Under the pieces are notes generated by a model. It ran no database searches. It had not been told where the DNA came from and saw only the letters and a program-made list of their open reading frames with translations. Below are positions 1-7,712 of a DNA stretch of 64,000 nucleotides, piece by piece. Position numbers and translations under genes: made by a program. The DNA is from Nocardia transvalensis (GTDB lineage Bacteria > Actinomycetota > Actinomycetes > Mycobacteriales > Mycobacteriaceae): the NCBI RefSeq assembly GCF_015477765.1, contig NZ_JADLQQ010000007.1:186001-250000 (forward strand). The letters are read 5' to 3'. Numbering within the stretch: position 1 is the first letter of the stretch; every line of letters begins with the position of its first letter.

Positions 1-363
1 CAGCACACGACCCGGCGACGCGTGCCGTTCGAAGGCGTCGAGCATGTGTACGGTACCGAGGAGGTCGACGGCGAGAATGCGCTCGGGGTTGGCCATGGCG
101 GGCGACAGGCCCGCGGTGTGCACAACGGCCTGGATGGTCCCCAATGCCGCTGCGGCATCGGCTAACTCGTGCACCGAACGCTGGTCGGCGACATCCACAT
201 GATGGGAATGGACGTCGTGTCCTTCACTGCGCAGCAGGTCGGTGGCGCGGTCCAGGTTGGCTGGGGCGTAGTCGGCCAGTAGCAGGCGGCGGCCGGAGCC
301 GAGTCGGCGGGCGACGGACAGTCCCATGCCGCCGGTACCGGTGACGACAACGATGTCTCGCAT
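1..363 (-). CDS. Short-chain dehydrogenase/reductase, 3' end outside window
   Basis: NAD(P)-dependent oxidoreductase of the SDR superfamily, probably cytosolic. Read from the ATG at 363, it opens with a Rossmann strand and the glycine motif TGTGGMG (residues 8-14), then an acidic DVADQ turn near residue 58 and an HTAG version of the usual NNAG motif near residue 87. The catalytic Tyr-Lys region lies beyond the window edge, so only the first 121 residues are visible. It is the last visible gene of a minus-strand operon with the SGNH hydrolase 25 bp upstream and the amidohydrolase before that. A sugar epimerase-like SDR is an alternative; the substrate cannot be told. Confidence 0.85.
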   Translation of the reverse strand, partial: MRDIVVVTGTGGMGLSVARRLGSGRRLLLADYAPANLDRATDLLRSEGHDVHSHHVDVADQRSVHELADAAAALGTIQAVVHTAGLSPAMANPERILAVDLLGTVHMLDAFERHASPGRVL

Positions 364-388
364 TTGCTTTCCTTTCGATTCATGGGGA

Positions 389-1537
389 TCAGCCGGGCAG
401 CAGTCCCTGGTCACCGAAGACGCGTGCAGCGAAGCGTTCGCCTATGCGGAGGTGAGTGGCGGCGTCGGGGTGCAGACGATCCGGCAGCGGAAGTTCGGCG
501 GAATCGGTTTCGCCGTGCAGGTCCAGTCCGTTCAGGTAGTGCAGGTTCGGGTCGTCCACCGACCGGTGCGCGACGATGCGGGATAGTTCGTCCCGAATCC
601 GGGTCAAGGTCAGCCGGGTCGGGTCGGAGCCGTCGCCGGTAGCGCGGAATTGCACTGTGCCGTTGACCATTTCGGGAGCCAGGGGGCCAGGGGTGTGTTC
701 GTGGATGGGACACAGGATCGGGGAGACGATGAGCAGCGGCATCTGCGGGTGACCGTCACGGATGGTGTCCAGGAACCCGTGCACCGCCGAGGTGAAGGTG
801 CGCATTCTCAGGGCATCGGTATTCACCAGGTTGATGCCGATGGCGAGGCTGATCAGGTCCGCCGGGGTGTCGCGGATGGTGCGGGCAACGAACTGGTCCA
901 GTAGGGCGTTGCCGCGCAGGCCCAGGTTGATCAGGTCCACATTGCCCGCGAGGGCGGCGGTGGCAGCCCAGGTGCCCGTTGGGTGGTCGGCATTGGAGCC
1001 GTGGCTGATCGAACTGCCGTAATGAATCCACGTTCGGTCGCGGCCCGGGGCCGGTTCTATCGGCGCGTCGGTGCGCAGAGCGATGAGTTCGGCGGTTTCG
1101 GTGTGCGGAAGCCAGATTTCGACGGTCTTCGCCCTTTCGGGGAGGCCGATGAAGCGGGCGGTGCCGGAGTGGCCCCTCTCGGTGGTCGTGTCCCCGGTGG
1201 CGGGATTGATGAGATGCCGCAGGCCGCCACGAATGGTTGCGGAATCGAACAGTTTGCCGTCGACCAGCAGTTCGTATGCGCCTTCCGGCAACTCGGGGCC
1301 GTTGGTGTAGGCGATGCGGGTGGTCAGTGCCTCCAGTTCGATGGTGGTGGCATCGGTGCGGAAGGCCAGGCGCACGCCGGTGGGTTGGGCCTCGACCATG
1401 GTCAGGAAGCCGTCGTTGAACTGCTGCCTGGCTCGGGCGGGGAGACGGTGGGGCAGGACGCCGTTGGCGGTGCGTTCGAGTTCGATCGCACCATGGACCA
1501 GTTGGGCATCGATCGGGGTGGTGATCAAGTCGGTCAT
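389..1537 (-). CDS. SGNH/GDSL-type esterase with N-terminal beta domain
   Basis: Predicted ester hydrolase or acyl transferase of the SGNH superfamily, 382 residues. The C-terminal half shows the family blocks in order: YGSSISHG (block I, nucleophile serine), GLRGNA (block II, oxyanion glycine), GIN (block III, oxyanion asparagine) and LPDRLHPD (block V, catalytic Asp and His). The first ~170 residues look like a beta-sandwich, as in SsfX3-type GDSL enzymes. No signal peptide is seen, so it probably acts in the cytosol. I chose the ATG at 1537 because GAGGAA sits just upstream and the frame further upstream overlaps the amidohydrolase gene. It lies 32 bp after that gene, in the same TetR-adjacent operon. 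Confidence 0.87.
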   Translation of the reverse strand: MTDLITTPIDAQLVHGAIELERTANGVLPHRLPARARQQFNDGFLTMVEAQPTGVRLAFRTDATTIELEALTTRIAYTNGPELPEGAYELLVDGKLFDSATIRGGLRHLINPATGDTTTERGHSGTARFIGLPERAKTVEIWLPHTETAELIALRTDAPIEPAPGRDRTWIHYGSSISHGSNADHPTGTWAATAALAGNVDLINLGLRGNALLDQFVARTIRDTPADLISLAIGINLVNTDALRMRTFTSAVHGFLDTIRDGHPQMPLLIVSPILCPIHEHTPGPLAPEMVNGTVQFRATGDGSDPTRLTLTRIRDELSRIVAHRSVDDPNLHYLNGLDLHGETDSAELPLPDRLHPDAATHLRIGERFAARVFGDQGLLPG

Positions 1538-1569
1538 CGCGGATTCCTCAGTGGGACGGGAGGGTTCGT

Positions 1570-2601
1570 TCAGAGCGCCAATTGGTAAGTGCGTCCGGCT
1601 GTTTCGGAGAACAGCGCGGACAGTTCCGAGTCCGAGGCTCCGGACGCCAGTCGTTTGAAGGTGTTCCACAGCGTTGCGTATCCGGTCCCCATCTTCTCCA
1701 CGGGGAAGTTGCTCTCGAACATGCAGCGCTGCGGGCCGAAGGCATCGATGCACACGTCGAACCACGGATGCCACAGGGCAGCAAGCTCTTCGGAGCTGGG
1801 CGGGACGGGTGCTCGCGGATAGTCGAACGCGGCTGCGCAGCCCATGATGCCGCCGAGTTTGCAGACGACATTGGGACGCTCGGCCAGCGCGCGAATTCCG
1901 TTCTCCCAATGTGAGAAATGTTCGGCGCGGTCGCTCGTGTAAGGGCCGAATCCGAGCGGTCCCCCGCAGTGGTCTAGCACCATCCTGGCCTCGGGGGCCG
2001 TGTCGGCGAGCTCGGCCGCATCACCCAACTGCGGGAACAGCAGCCACAGGTCGAGGGCGAGGTCGAACGCAGCGACCGTGTGGACACCCTGGCGGATGGC
2101 CGGGTCGGCGAGCATATGCGGTCGCGCGGTGGGTGGGCCGAGGCGGATCTGTGGGTTCGGATCCCAGCTCGCATTCAGACGCACACCCCGAAAGCGGCCT
2201 TGACCTGCGGTGATGTGCTGCTCGAGCACATCACCGACGGCTGCGCCCAGCCCGAGGTCGGCAGATCCGATGATGCCGGCGGCCACTCGGGTGGAAGCGT
2301 CGCCGGACGCGGCCAGGGCGGCGATGTGTTCAGTTTCGCCGACCGGGCGCAGTTCGGGCGGGCCGTCAGTGCGATAGGCCGAATGGCATTCGGCGTAGAC
2401 GGTGGCCACCACGCAGTGACCGCCCCGGGTATCGGTGGCGAATTCTGCAGGGAGATAACGGAATCCGGGCGCGTCCCAGAGGTGGTGATGCGCATCGACG
2501 ATGGGCAGTCCAGGAAGCAGGATCTCCTCCGCCGGCCGCCGGGCGAGCCAGGGCTCGTCGGGCGGGAAGATCCGACCGAACTCGGTGGGGTGCGAACTCA
2601 T
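1570..2601 (-). CDS. Amidohydrolase 2 family TIM-barrel metal-dependent hydrolase
   Basis: Predicted metal-dependent hydrolase or decarboxylase of the amidohydrolase-2 group, 343 residues. It shows VDAHHHLW near the N-terminus (metal-binding HxH), LDHCGGP in mid-chain (metal/catalytic His) and ESNFPV near the C-terminus, where this subgroup has Asn rather than the usual Asp. Such proteins often act on lactones or aromatic acids and often sit next to SDR and esterase genes, as here. First gene of a three-gene minus-strand operon, divergent from a TetR gene 71 bp away. The ATG at 2601 was preferred over one 30 bp upstream because the longer start would extend into the palindromic operator region. 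Confidence 0.88.
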   Translation of the reverse strand: MSSHPTEFGRIFPPDEPWLARRPAEEILLPGLPIVDAHHHLWDAPGFRYLPAEFATDTRGGHCVVATVYAECHSAYRTDGPPELRPVGETEHIAALAASGDASTRVAAGIIGSADLGLGAAVGDVLEQHITAGQGRFRGVRLNASWDPNPQIRLGPPTARPHMLADPAIRQGVHTVAAFDLALDLWLLFPQLGDAAELADTAPEARMVLDHCGGPLGFGPYTSDRAEHFSHWENGIRALAERPNVVCKLGGIMGCAAAFDYPRAPVPPSSEELAALWHPWFDVCIDAFGPQRCMFESNFPVEKMGTGYATLWNTFKRLASGASDSELSALFSETAGRTYQLAL

Positions 2602-2620
2602 GAGACACCACAGTAATTTA

Positions 2621-2655
2621 CCTAGAGACACTAGGCAATAGATTAGGTTAACTAA
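2621..2655. promoter_or_regulatory. Probable TetR operator region (two short palindromes)
   Basis: The 71-bp divergent intergenic stretch is AT-rich compared with its surroundings and holds two inverted repeats: CCTAG-N5-CTAGG (2621-2635) and TTAG-N5-CTAA (2643-2655, around GTTAAC). Both have the same 5-nt spacer. Position between a TetR gene and the operon it faces makes autoregulation plus operon repression the simplest reading. This is inference from layout and symmetry. Confidence 0.5.
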
Positions 2656-2672
2656 GCGGTAGGTTAGCTTTC

Positions 2673-3260
2673 ATGGCACGTACGCGAGTGACCACCAAGG
2701 CCCTAGTCGAAGCGGCGGCGGAGATGGCCGATGAGATCGGATTCGACAACGTCACCGTCCTGGCGCTGGCCCGGCGCTTCGGTGTGAAGGACGCGAGCCT
2801 GTACTCCCACGTCAAGAACGTGCGTGAGCTGCGGGAACGAGTGGCCGCCCTGGCCTTGACCGAACTTGCGGACCAGGCCGCCGACGCCCTGGCCGGGCGC
2901 GCGGGCAAGGATGCGCTGGTCGCCTTCGCCAGCACCTACCGCGATTATGCGAAGAAACACCCGGGCCGCTATGCCGCCGGGCAGCTGGATATCGACGCAG
3001 ACTCCCCGGCCGCCGACCCGGCCCGGCGAAACGCGGAACTGACTCGAGCTCTCCTGCGCGGCTACGACCTGCCCGAACCCGATCAGACCGATGCAGTCCG
3101 ATTCGTGAACGGGACCCTTCACGGCTACGTGAGCCTCGAGAAAACGGGCGCTTTCCGACACACCCAGCGCGACATAGAACTCTCCTGGTCGAAAGCGCTC
3201 GATGCCTTGGACACCGTCCTCGAGAACTGGCCGGCCACAGCGGCAGAGCTCACACCATGA
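2673..3260 (+). CDS. TetR family transcriptional regulator
   Basis: DNA-binding repressor, 195 residues. The N-terminal helix-turn-helix is recognisable around residues 25-50 (TVLALARRFGV then ASLYSHVKN, the typical recognition helix and its tail). The C-terminal part (about 80-195), with a conserved-looking NGTLHGYVSLE segment, resembles the WHG-type ligand-binding domain of TetR proteins. It is divergent from the amidohydrolase/SGNH/SDR operon and very probably controls it through the palindromes in the 71-bp gap. The start at 2673 directly follows the AT-rich promoter region. Confidence 0.93.
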   Translation: MARTRVTTKALVEAAAEMADEIGFDNVTVLALARRFGVKDASLYSHVKNVRELRERVAALALTELADQAADALAGRAGKDALVAFASTYRDYAKKHPGRYAAGQLDIDADSPAADPARRNAELTRALLRGYDLPEPDQTDAVRFVNGTLHGYVSLEKTGAFRHTQRDIELSWSKALDALDTVLENWPATAAELTP

Positions 3261-3466
3261 CGGGTCACTGCGCCACCATGAAAGGCATACACATGCTCGC
3301 CAACACCGCCGACGACCTCGACGCTCCCCGAGGAATTGCACCCGACCCCGAAATCGACACCAACACAACCACCATCGAGGACTGCTCCGCCCAGATCAAA
3401 GCGTTCCTCGACCGAGGCCCAGCGCAGCGAGTATTCGACCAGCTCCGCGCACACGCGAAACTCTGA
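3257..3466 (+). CDS. Small hypothetical protein coupled to tetR
   Basis: A 69-residue frame whose ATG overlaps the TGA of the TetR gene (ATGA), which suggests translational coupling. Internal ATGs at about 3278 and 3293 are possible alternative starts. The composition is Asp/Thr-rich with a predicted helical C-terminus (AQIKAFLDRGPAQRVFDQLR). I do not recognise a family. It could be a small partner of the regulator or a chance frame; overlap and sense-strand position are the only support. Confidence 0.45.
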   Translation: MTGHCATMKGIHMLANTADDLDAPRGIAPDPEIDTNTTTIEDCSAQIKAFLDRGPAQRVFDQLRAHAKL

Positions 3467-3571
3467 CTTGCGTCAACAATCCGGCAGAAGACAGACCTAA
3501 CGCTTTGCCACTTACCTGACGCATTCCTGCTCACGCCACACAACCTGCGTCACCTCGATTGGCGCCGGACA

Positions 3572-3601
3572 ACAGCATCCCCTACTTGTAGGGGATGCTG
3601 T
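3572..3601. terminator. Strong hairpin, likely bidirectional terminator
   Basis: A perfect 14-bp inverted repeat (ACAGCATCCCCTAC / GTAGGGGATGCTGT) with a 2-nt loop, lying between the 3' ends of two convergent genes (3466 and 3663). There is no U-tract, which is common for actinobacterial terminators. Confidence 0.7.
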
Positions 3602-3662
3602 CACACAGCTCCAGCGACCCGCAGTACAGCGTGGAATCTCTCGCTGTCCAAGGCGCGGTCAG

Positions 3663-4073
3663 TCAGCTCGAGTGCAGCGTGAACTCAACCGTGTACTCGA
3701 CATTGCACGGCGCGGTGGTGTACCCGTTGGCTGCAGTGACGTCGCAGCGCGCGATGAGCTTATAGGTTCGATCCAGGTCCAAGCCAGTGACTTTGGAATG
3801 CCACCAGTAGTCCGCAGGTATTCCCGGATGGAAGTCGTGGTATTCGGACTTGCCTTGCACGTTCGCTCCGCATGACATCGGGCCTTGCACGATGGCCTGG
3901 ACGCTCGGCGACAGTCGCAACGACCAGAACAACCGGTTATCACCCGAAGGGTTGACGCTGGCATAGAGCGCGTCACCGGTGAAGGTGCCATGCTTGCCCT
4001 CGTACACATAACGGGTGTCGTTCGGATGGAAGTCGTAAACCCCTGGCACAGCGGCCGCCTGTGGTGCCGACAC
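3663..4073 (-). CDS. Putative secreted protein, start codon unclear
   Basis: A protein of at least 136 residues with three cysteines, rich in aromatic residues and ending in a beta-strand-like tail; no known family recognised. The only canonical in-frame start is the GTG at 4073, but the frame upstream (to about 4140) encodes a convincing signal peptide: hydrophobic TIFTTFAAVVAALLV followed by the cleavage-like SAPQAAA. No ATG, GTG or TTG precedes that stretch before the next in-frame stop. Either an unusual start (for example ATT near 4112) is used, the start codon has been lost, or the sequence has an error. The signal segment overlaps the end of the upstream cold-shock-like gene, suggesting coupling. 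If exported it would act outside the membrane. Confidence 0.6.
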   Translation of the reverse strand: MSAPQAAAVPGVYDFHPNDTRYVYEGKHGTFTGDALYASVNPSGDNRLFWSLRLSPSVQAIVQGPMSCGANVQGKSEYHDFHPGIPADYWWHSKVTGLDLDRTYKLIARCDVTAANGYTTAPCNVEYTVEFTLHSS

Positions 4074-4117
4074 GAGCAGCGCCGCAACAACAGCTGCGAA
4101 AGTAGTGAAAATGGTGG

Positions 4118-4333
4118 TTAGGTGACGTGCCTTCGCACGGATATCGCGCGAGATTCGTATCCCCCCTGTGGAGTGTTTTCAACCTCAACGTCGACCAGGT
4201 CGCCCTCCCGCAGGGTGAGAACATCGTCCTGCGCCACGCTGGACAGATGAAACCACACGGGCGAACCGTTCGGTCGAGTAAGCACGCCGGTGCCGTTCTG
4301 GATATTCCAGCGGTACACGGTGGCTTGTTCCAT
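4118..4333 (-). CDS. Cold-shock-domain-like small protein
   Basis: A 71-residue protein with the layout of a cold-shock OB fold. TVYRWNIQNGTGVL corresponds to the first strands and RNP1, and VWFHLSSV corresponds to RNP2 (usually VFVHxSxI), followed by LREGDLVDVEVE and a final strand. RNP1 is degenerate: the usual KGFGFI is NGTGVL, so nucleic-acid binding may be weaker or different. The stop lies just inside the region encoding the signal peptide of the following secreted protein, so the two are probably cotranscribed. Function as an RNA chaperone is family knowledge, not shown here. Confidence 0.65.
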   Translation of the reverse strand: MEQATVYRWNIQNGTGVLTRPNGSPVWFHLSSVAQDDVLTLREGDLVDVEVENTPQGGYESRAISVRRHVT

Positions 4334-4728
4334 GAGCCGCTCCCCTCCCTCGCATCAATGCTTACAAGATGATCGTCGCACGGTCCAGCGTCGAATGCAC
4401 GCGCAAAACGCCGAATCGTCACGCAGCCACTCACATTCAGCCCGTCTGGCTGGGGTCGACGTCAACGTTCGGAAGGATTCACGTGAACGCCATTGAGAAG
4501 CGCCCAGCAGGCTGTCTGTGGCGGCATAGGATACGAGCTGGCAGTTGACCGGCCAATGGAGTGAGAAGCCTGCGCGGCGCGAATTGGCCGAAGGTGGCGC
4601 ACTGACCCTCGATTACCCGAACGGGGATCGGCGTGTACCGAGCCGAACTATGTCGCTGTCGACCGGGCGGATACCGTTTTGCCCGGATGTGCTGGCTGTC
4701 GGTGAAGAAGATCAGGCCCGTCCTTGGG
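4334..4728. other. Gene-poor stretch upstream of the cold-shock-like gene
   Basis: About 395 bp with no frame I would call. An open plus-strand frame at 4545-4805 has no ribosome site, no recognisable motif and runs antisense into the sensor pseudogene. The stretch should hold the promoter and leader of the cold-shock-like gene; I see no clear hexamers. Confidence 0.5.
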
Positions 4729-5578
4729 CTAATTGCGGTGGGAGAGGCTTCGACACCGTTGGCAGGTGTCTGTCACCGACGCTGGGATGGGCAGGACAGG
4801 GGTGACATCGATGAGCGCTTGGGGCCGCTTGCCGTCGCTGATTCGAGTCCATCGACCGTGGAGCAGGATCCAATCGTCTGCGGCGTCGAAGCGTATCCGC
4901 CGCTCGAGTGGTGGCGGTCAGGCGCTTCCCGGCGAGGAGATCGAGAATGGTGTTGACGATGTTGAGGTGGTCGTCGGGGTGGATTAGAGGTTTGTGGTGG
5001 CGCCAGCCCGCGATGCCGTCGTGGTGGTTGGCGAGCCATTCGTGGATTACCCCCGCCTGGAGGTCGACGAGGGCGAGGGCACGGCCTGACCGTATCGGCA
5101 TGTGCCGCACGGCGATTGAGCATAGGCCCGGGATGGCCGGTGTCTGAGTGCCGGTGATGTCACAGACGATCGCCCGGACGGTGCGGGCGTTGCCGGTGCC
5201 GCACGCACGGGCGGCAATGTAGAGCTGGTGATGGGTGCCGTCGGCGAAAATCCTTGTGGCGGTACCGATCCAGTGGCTGGCCGGGTGGTCGAGATTGAAC
5301 AGGGCAAGAAATTCGGCGCGGTTGTCCCAGTTGTCGAAGCACGCCAGCAATTCCGGCAGCGTGTTCTCGGCACTGAAGTCGTTGTGGGATGTCCGCACGA
5401 GGAATTGTGCTGCCGGTGAGACAGTGACTGTCGTGGCGAAGTCCCATTCGATAGCGCCGACGAGCTGGGGAGAGGGTGGCTGGTCGTCGGGGGCTCCGGC
5501 CCACGCAGTGACGGCGTGCACGTGTCCGGAGGGGCCGAGCACCGGGATGGCGATTGTGCGCGTGATACGGCCAGTCAA
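4729..5578 (-). pseudogene. Truncated, frameshifted PAS-like sensor protein
   Basis: Remnant of a protein type common in mycobacteria and nocardiae, with a GAF/PAS-like half followed by a second PAS-like half. The visible part starts in mid-domain (IAIPVLGPSGHVHAVTAW), contains the central EWD...VRTSHNDFS segment and the second domain with HEWLANHHDGIAGWRHH and LIHPDDH. Two lesions are visible. The N-terminal portion is missing, ending at the junction near 5578 with an unrelated glycosyltransferase fragment. A +1 frameshift near 4904-4910 separates the body from its natural C-terminus, which reads RFDAADDWILLHGRWTRISD in the next frame and stops at 4729. The family assignment is from memory of related proteins; the broken state is read directly. 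Confidence 0.75.
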
Positions 5579-6393
5579 TTTCGCTGTCTACCGGGAGTTG
5601 GGAATTCCCTCGGTGGCCACCGTGCACGGATCCGTCGACGGCGAGCACGCCGAGTATTACCGGGCTCTCGGCGACAGCGCGCACCTGGTGGCGATCAGCG
5701 CCCGCCAGCGCGAGTTGGCCCCCGACCTCAACTGGACCGCGACGGTGCGCAATGCCATCGACCCCGACGAGTGGCCGTTCGAATCCCGAAAACAGTCCTG
5801 GGCAATGTTTCTCGGCCGTTACGCATATTTCAAGGGCGCGCATACCGCTCTCGATGCCGCGCACGAGGCAGGGCTGCGGCTCGTGCTCGCGGCGAAGTGC
5901 AACGAACCGCTCGAACGGCATTACTTCGACAATCATGTGCGCCCCCGGCTCACCCGCCGGGATTTCGTCTTCGGGGAAGCCGACGCCGTCGCCAAGCGAC
6001 TGCTGCTGTCCCAGGCCCGCTGTCTGCTGTTCCCGATCGAATGGGAGGAACCGTTCGAGATTGCGATGATCGAGGCCATGGCCTGCGGCACCGGTGGTGG
6101 CACTGCGCGGCGGTGCGGTTGCCGAAATCATCGAGGACGGAGTTACGGGATTCATCTGCGACCGGCCCGACCAACTCCCCGCCGCCCTGCGCGCCGTGGA
6201 CACACTGGACCCACGCCGATGTCGCCGCCGGGTGGAGGACCTGTACTGCACCAACCGATTAGGAGCCGGATACGAGGCGGCATATCGACAAATCCTCACC
6301 GAACACCCCGACACTTCGACTGTCCCGGACCGACGACACGGTCGACACCCGCACACGGCCGGACGAGCCGCCCGGATCGAAACAGCGCGGTGA
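5578..6393 (+). pseudogene. Glycosyltransferase family 4 remnant, 5'-truncated and frameshifted
   Basis: The reading frame from about 5580 encodes the middle of a GT4 (GT-B fold) glycosyltransferase: IPSVATVHGSVDG, then VRNAID and FLGRYAYFKG (start of the donor domain), and FEIAMIEAMACGT near 6090. There the frame breaks: a 2-nt loss in what should be GTPVVAL moves the rest (VVALRGGAVAEIIEDGVTGF...) into another frame ending at 6393. The acceptor-binding N-terminus is absent; the frame simply begins at the junction with the divergent sensor pseudogene. The gene is therefore doubly broken and unlikely to be active. About 250 bp downstream of it hold nothing I can name. Confidence 0.82.
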
Positions 6394-6647
6394 CGCGTCC
6401 CGGATCTACCATCGCGTGTCCGATGGCGTGAGCCAGTGGTGCAGTGCCCACCACCAGTGGGTGGTGTGTGTGACCGTGCTGTCGGTGGGGTGGGCTATGT
6501 CGTGGCCGGTGATCTGGCGTAGGCGCCGGAGCCGGTAGTCATCTCCACTCCTCGTATTCGTCTGCCGCTGCTCCTCCTTGCACTCGTCACCACTACACCG
6601 CTCAGCAATCGTCGCAGCCTAGGGCGGTGACAGCTAACCTTTCGCTA

Positions 6648-7613
6648 TTAAGTTGTCGATGGCAGACAATTGCCCGCCCTGAGCGGCTTCGTCTGCTTCG
6701 TTCCGGCGCTGTCGAATATCGAGGAGACGTAGTGCCGGAACCAGCGGTGGGCGGGGTCGTGGTCGCTGCGGGGGTGCCATGCCATGCCGACGGCGACCGG
6801 AGGAAGATCCAGCGGAATATCGAAGGTCCGCAAACCCAGGCCGGCGGAGCTGGCGGTCAGCCAGTCCGCGGCGGTCAGGGCGATCAGATCCGTGGATCGC
6901 GCCAACAGCATCGCGCTGGTGTGGCTGGGAACCACGACGGCTACCCGCCGGTGCAACCCGCGTTCGGCCAGCGCCTCGTCGATGGGTCCGTGCTGCCTAC
7001 CGCGTCGGGAGATCCCGATATGCCCGAAGGCCGCGTACCGGGCCGCATCGATGGGTTCGTCGAAGATCGGATTGCCTTCGCGGGCAACGCCGATGACGGG
7101 CATCTCGAGGAGGGGTCGGTGGAGGGTCTCGGGGTCCAGATGTGACAGCACCCCCACCTCGAGATCGACCTCGCCGCGCCGCAACGCGGCCGTATCCTCC
7201 AGCGACTCCGGTCGGAAAACAACGGTGGTGTCCGGAGCGTCACGCCGCAGCCCGGCGAGGAGCGGCACCGCCAGACCGGTCACGAACAGCTCGGACGCCT
7301 GCACGGCGAAGGTGCGCCGCAACCCTCGCGGATCGAACTCGGCGCCAGGGGCCAGCAGCTGATCGGCTTGCCGCAGCAGCGCACTCAAGGTGTCGCGGAT
7401 TTCCAGGGCGCGTTGCGTGGGCACCAGGCGCTGTCCGGCACGCACCAGCAGCGGGTCGCCGCTCAGCCGGCGCAGCTTGGCCAGGGTGCGGCTGACCGCG
7501 GGCGCGGAAGTCCCCAACCGCTCGGCGGCCACGGTGACGCTGTTCTCCTGCAGCAGCACATTGAGAACCCGCAGCAGGTTCAAGTCCACAGTCGAAGCCC
7601 GATCTTTATCCAC
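6648..7613 (-). CDS. LysR family transcriptional regulator
   Basis: A 321-residue LysR-type regulator. The N-terminal winged helix-turn-helix (residues about 10-65) shows NLLRVLNVLLQENSVTVAAERL and SAPAVSRTLAKLR, followed by the substrate-binding domain (RTFAVQASELF onward to about 300). It is divergent from the beta-propeller gene, 99 bp apart, with a dyad in the gap, so it probably activates or represses that gene in response to an unknown small molecule. The C-terminal tail after residue 300 is longer than usual and looks unstructured. Confidence 0.93.
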   Translation of the reverse strand: MDKDRASTVDLNLLRVLNVLLQENSVTVAAERLGTSAPAVSRTLAKLRRLSGDPLLVRAGQRLVPTQRALEIRDTLSALLRQADQLLAPGAEFDPRGLRRTFAVQASELFVTGLAVPLLAGLRRDAPDTTVVFRPESLEDTAALRRGEVDLEVGVLSHLDPETLHRPLLEMPVIGVAREGNPIFDEPIDAARYAAFGHIGISRRGRQHGPIDEALAERGLHRRVAVVVPSHTSAMLLARSTDLIALTAADWLTASSAGLGLRTFDIPLDLPPVAVGMAWHPRSDHDPAHRWFRHYVSSIFDSAGTKQTKPLRAGNCLPSTT

Positions 7614-7638
7614 TACGTCAAGTATTACTGATCAATCC

Positions 7639-7654
7639 TTGCATTGTGGTGCAA
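7639..7654. promoter_or_regulatory. Dyad between lysR and beta-propeller gene
   Basis: TTGCA-N6-TGCAA, a perfect 5-bp dyad (TTGCATTGTGGTGCAA) about 58 bp before the propeller gene start. It has the interrupted-dyad form of LysR sites and the position suited to one. Inference only. Confidence 0.45.
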
Positions 7655-7712
7655 CACGTCCTTGGTAGAGGCTCGAAGCACAAACAGCTTCCGACTCAGG
7701 CAAGGAACTTTC

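Noticed and set aside
4545..4805. 86-residue plus-strand frame before the sensor remnant
   Set aside because: No recognisable features, and antisense to the restored C-terminus of the sensor pseudogene.
6430..6480. Short inverted repeat CCCAC-N5-GTGGG after the glycosyltransferase remnant
   Set aside because: Only a 5-bp stem in GT-repetitive sequence; too weak to call a terminator.
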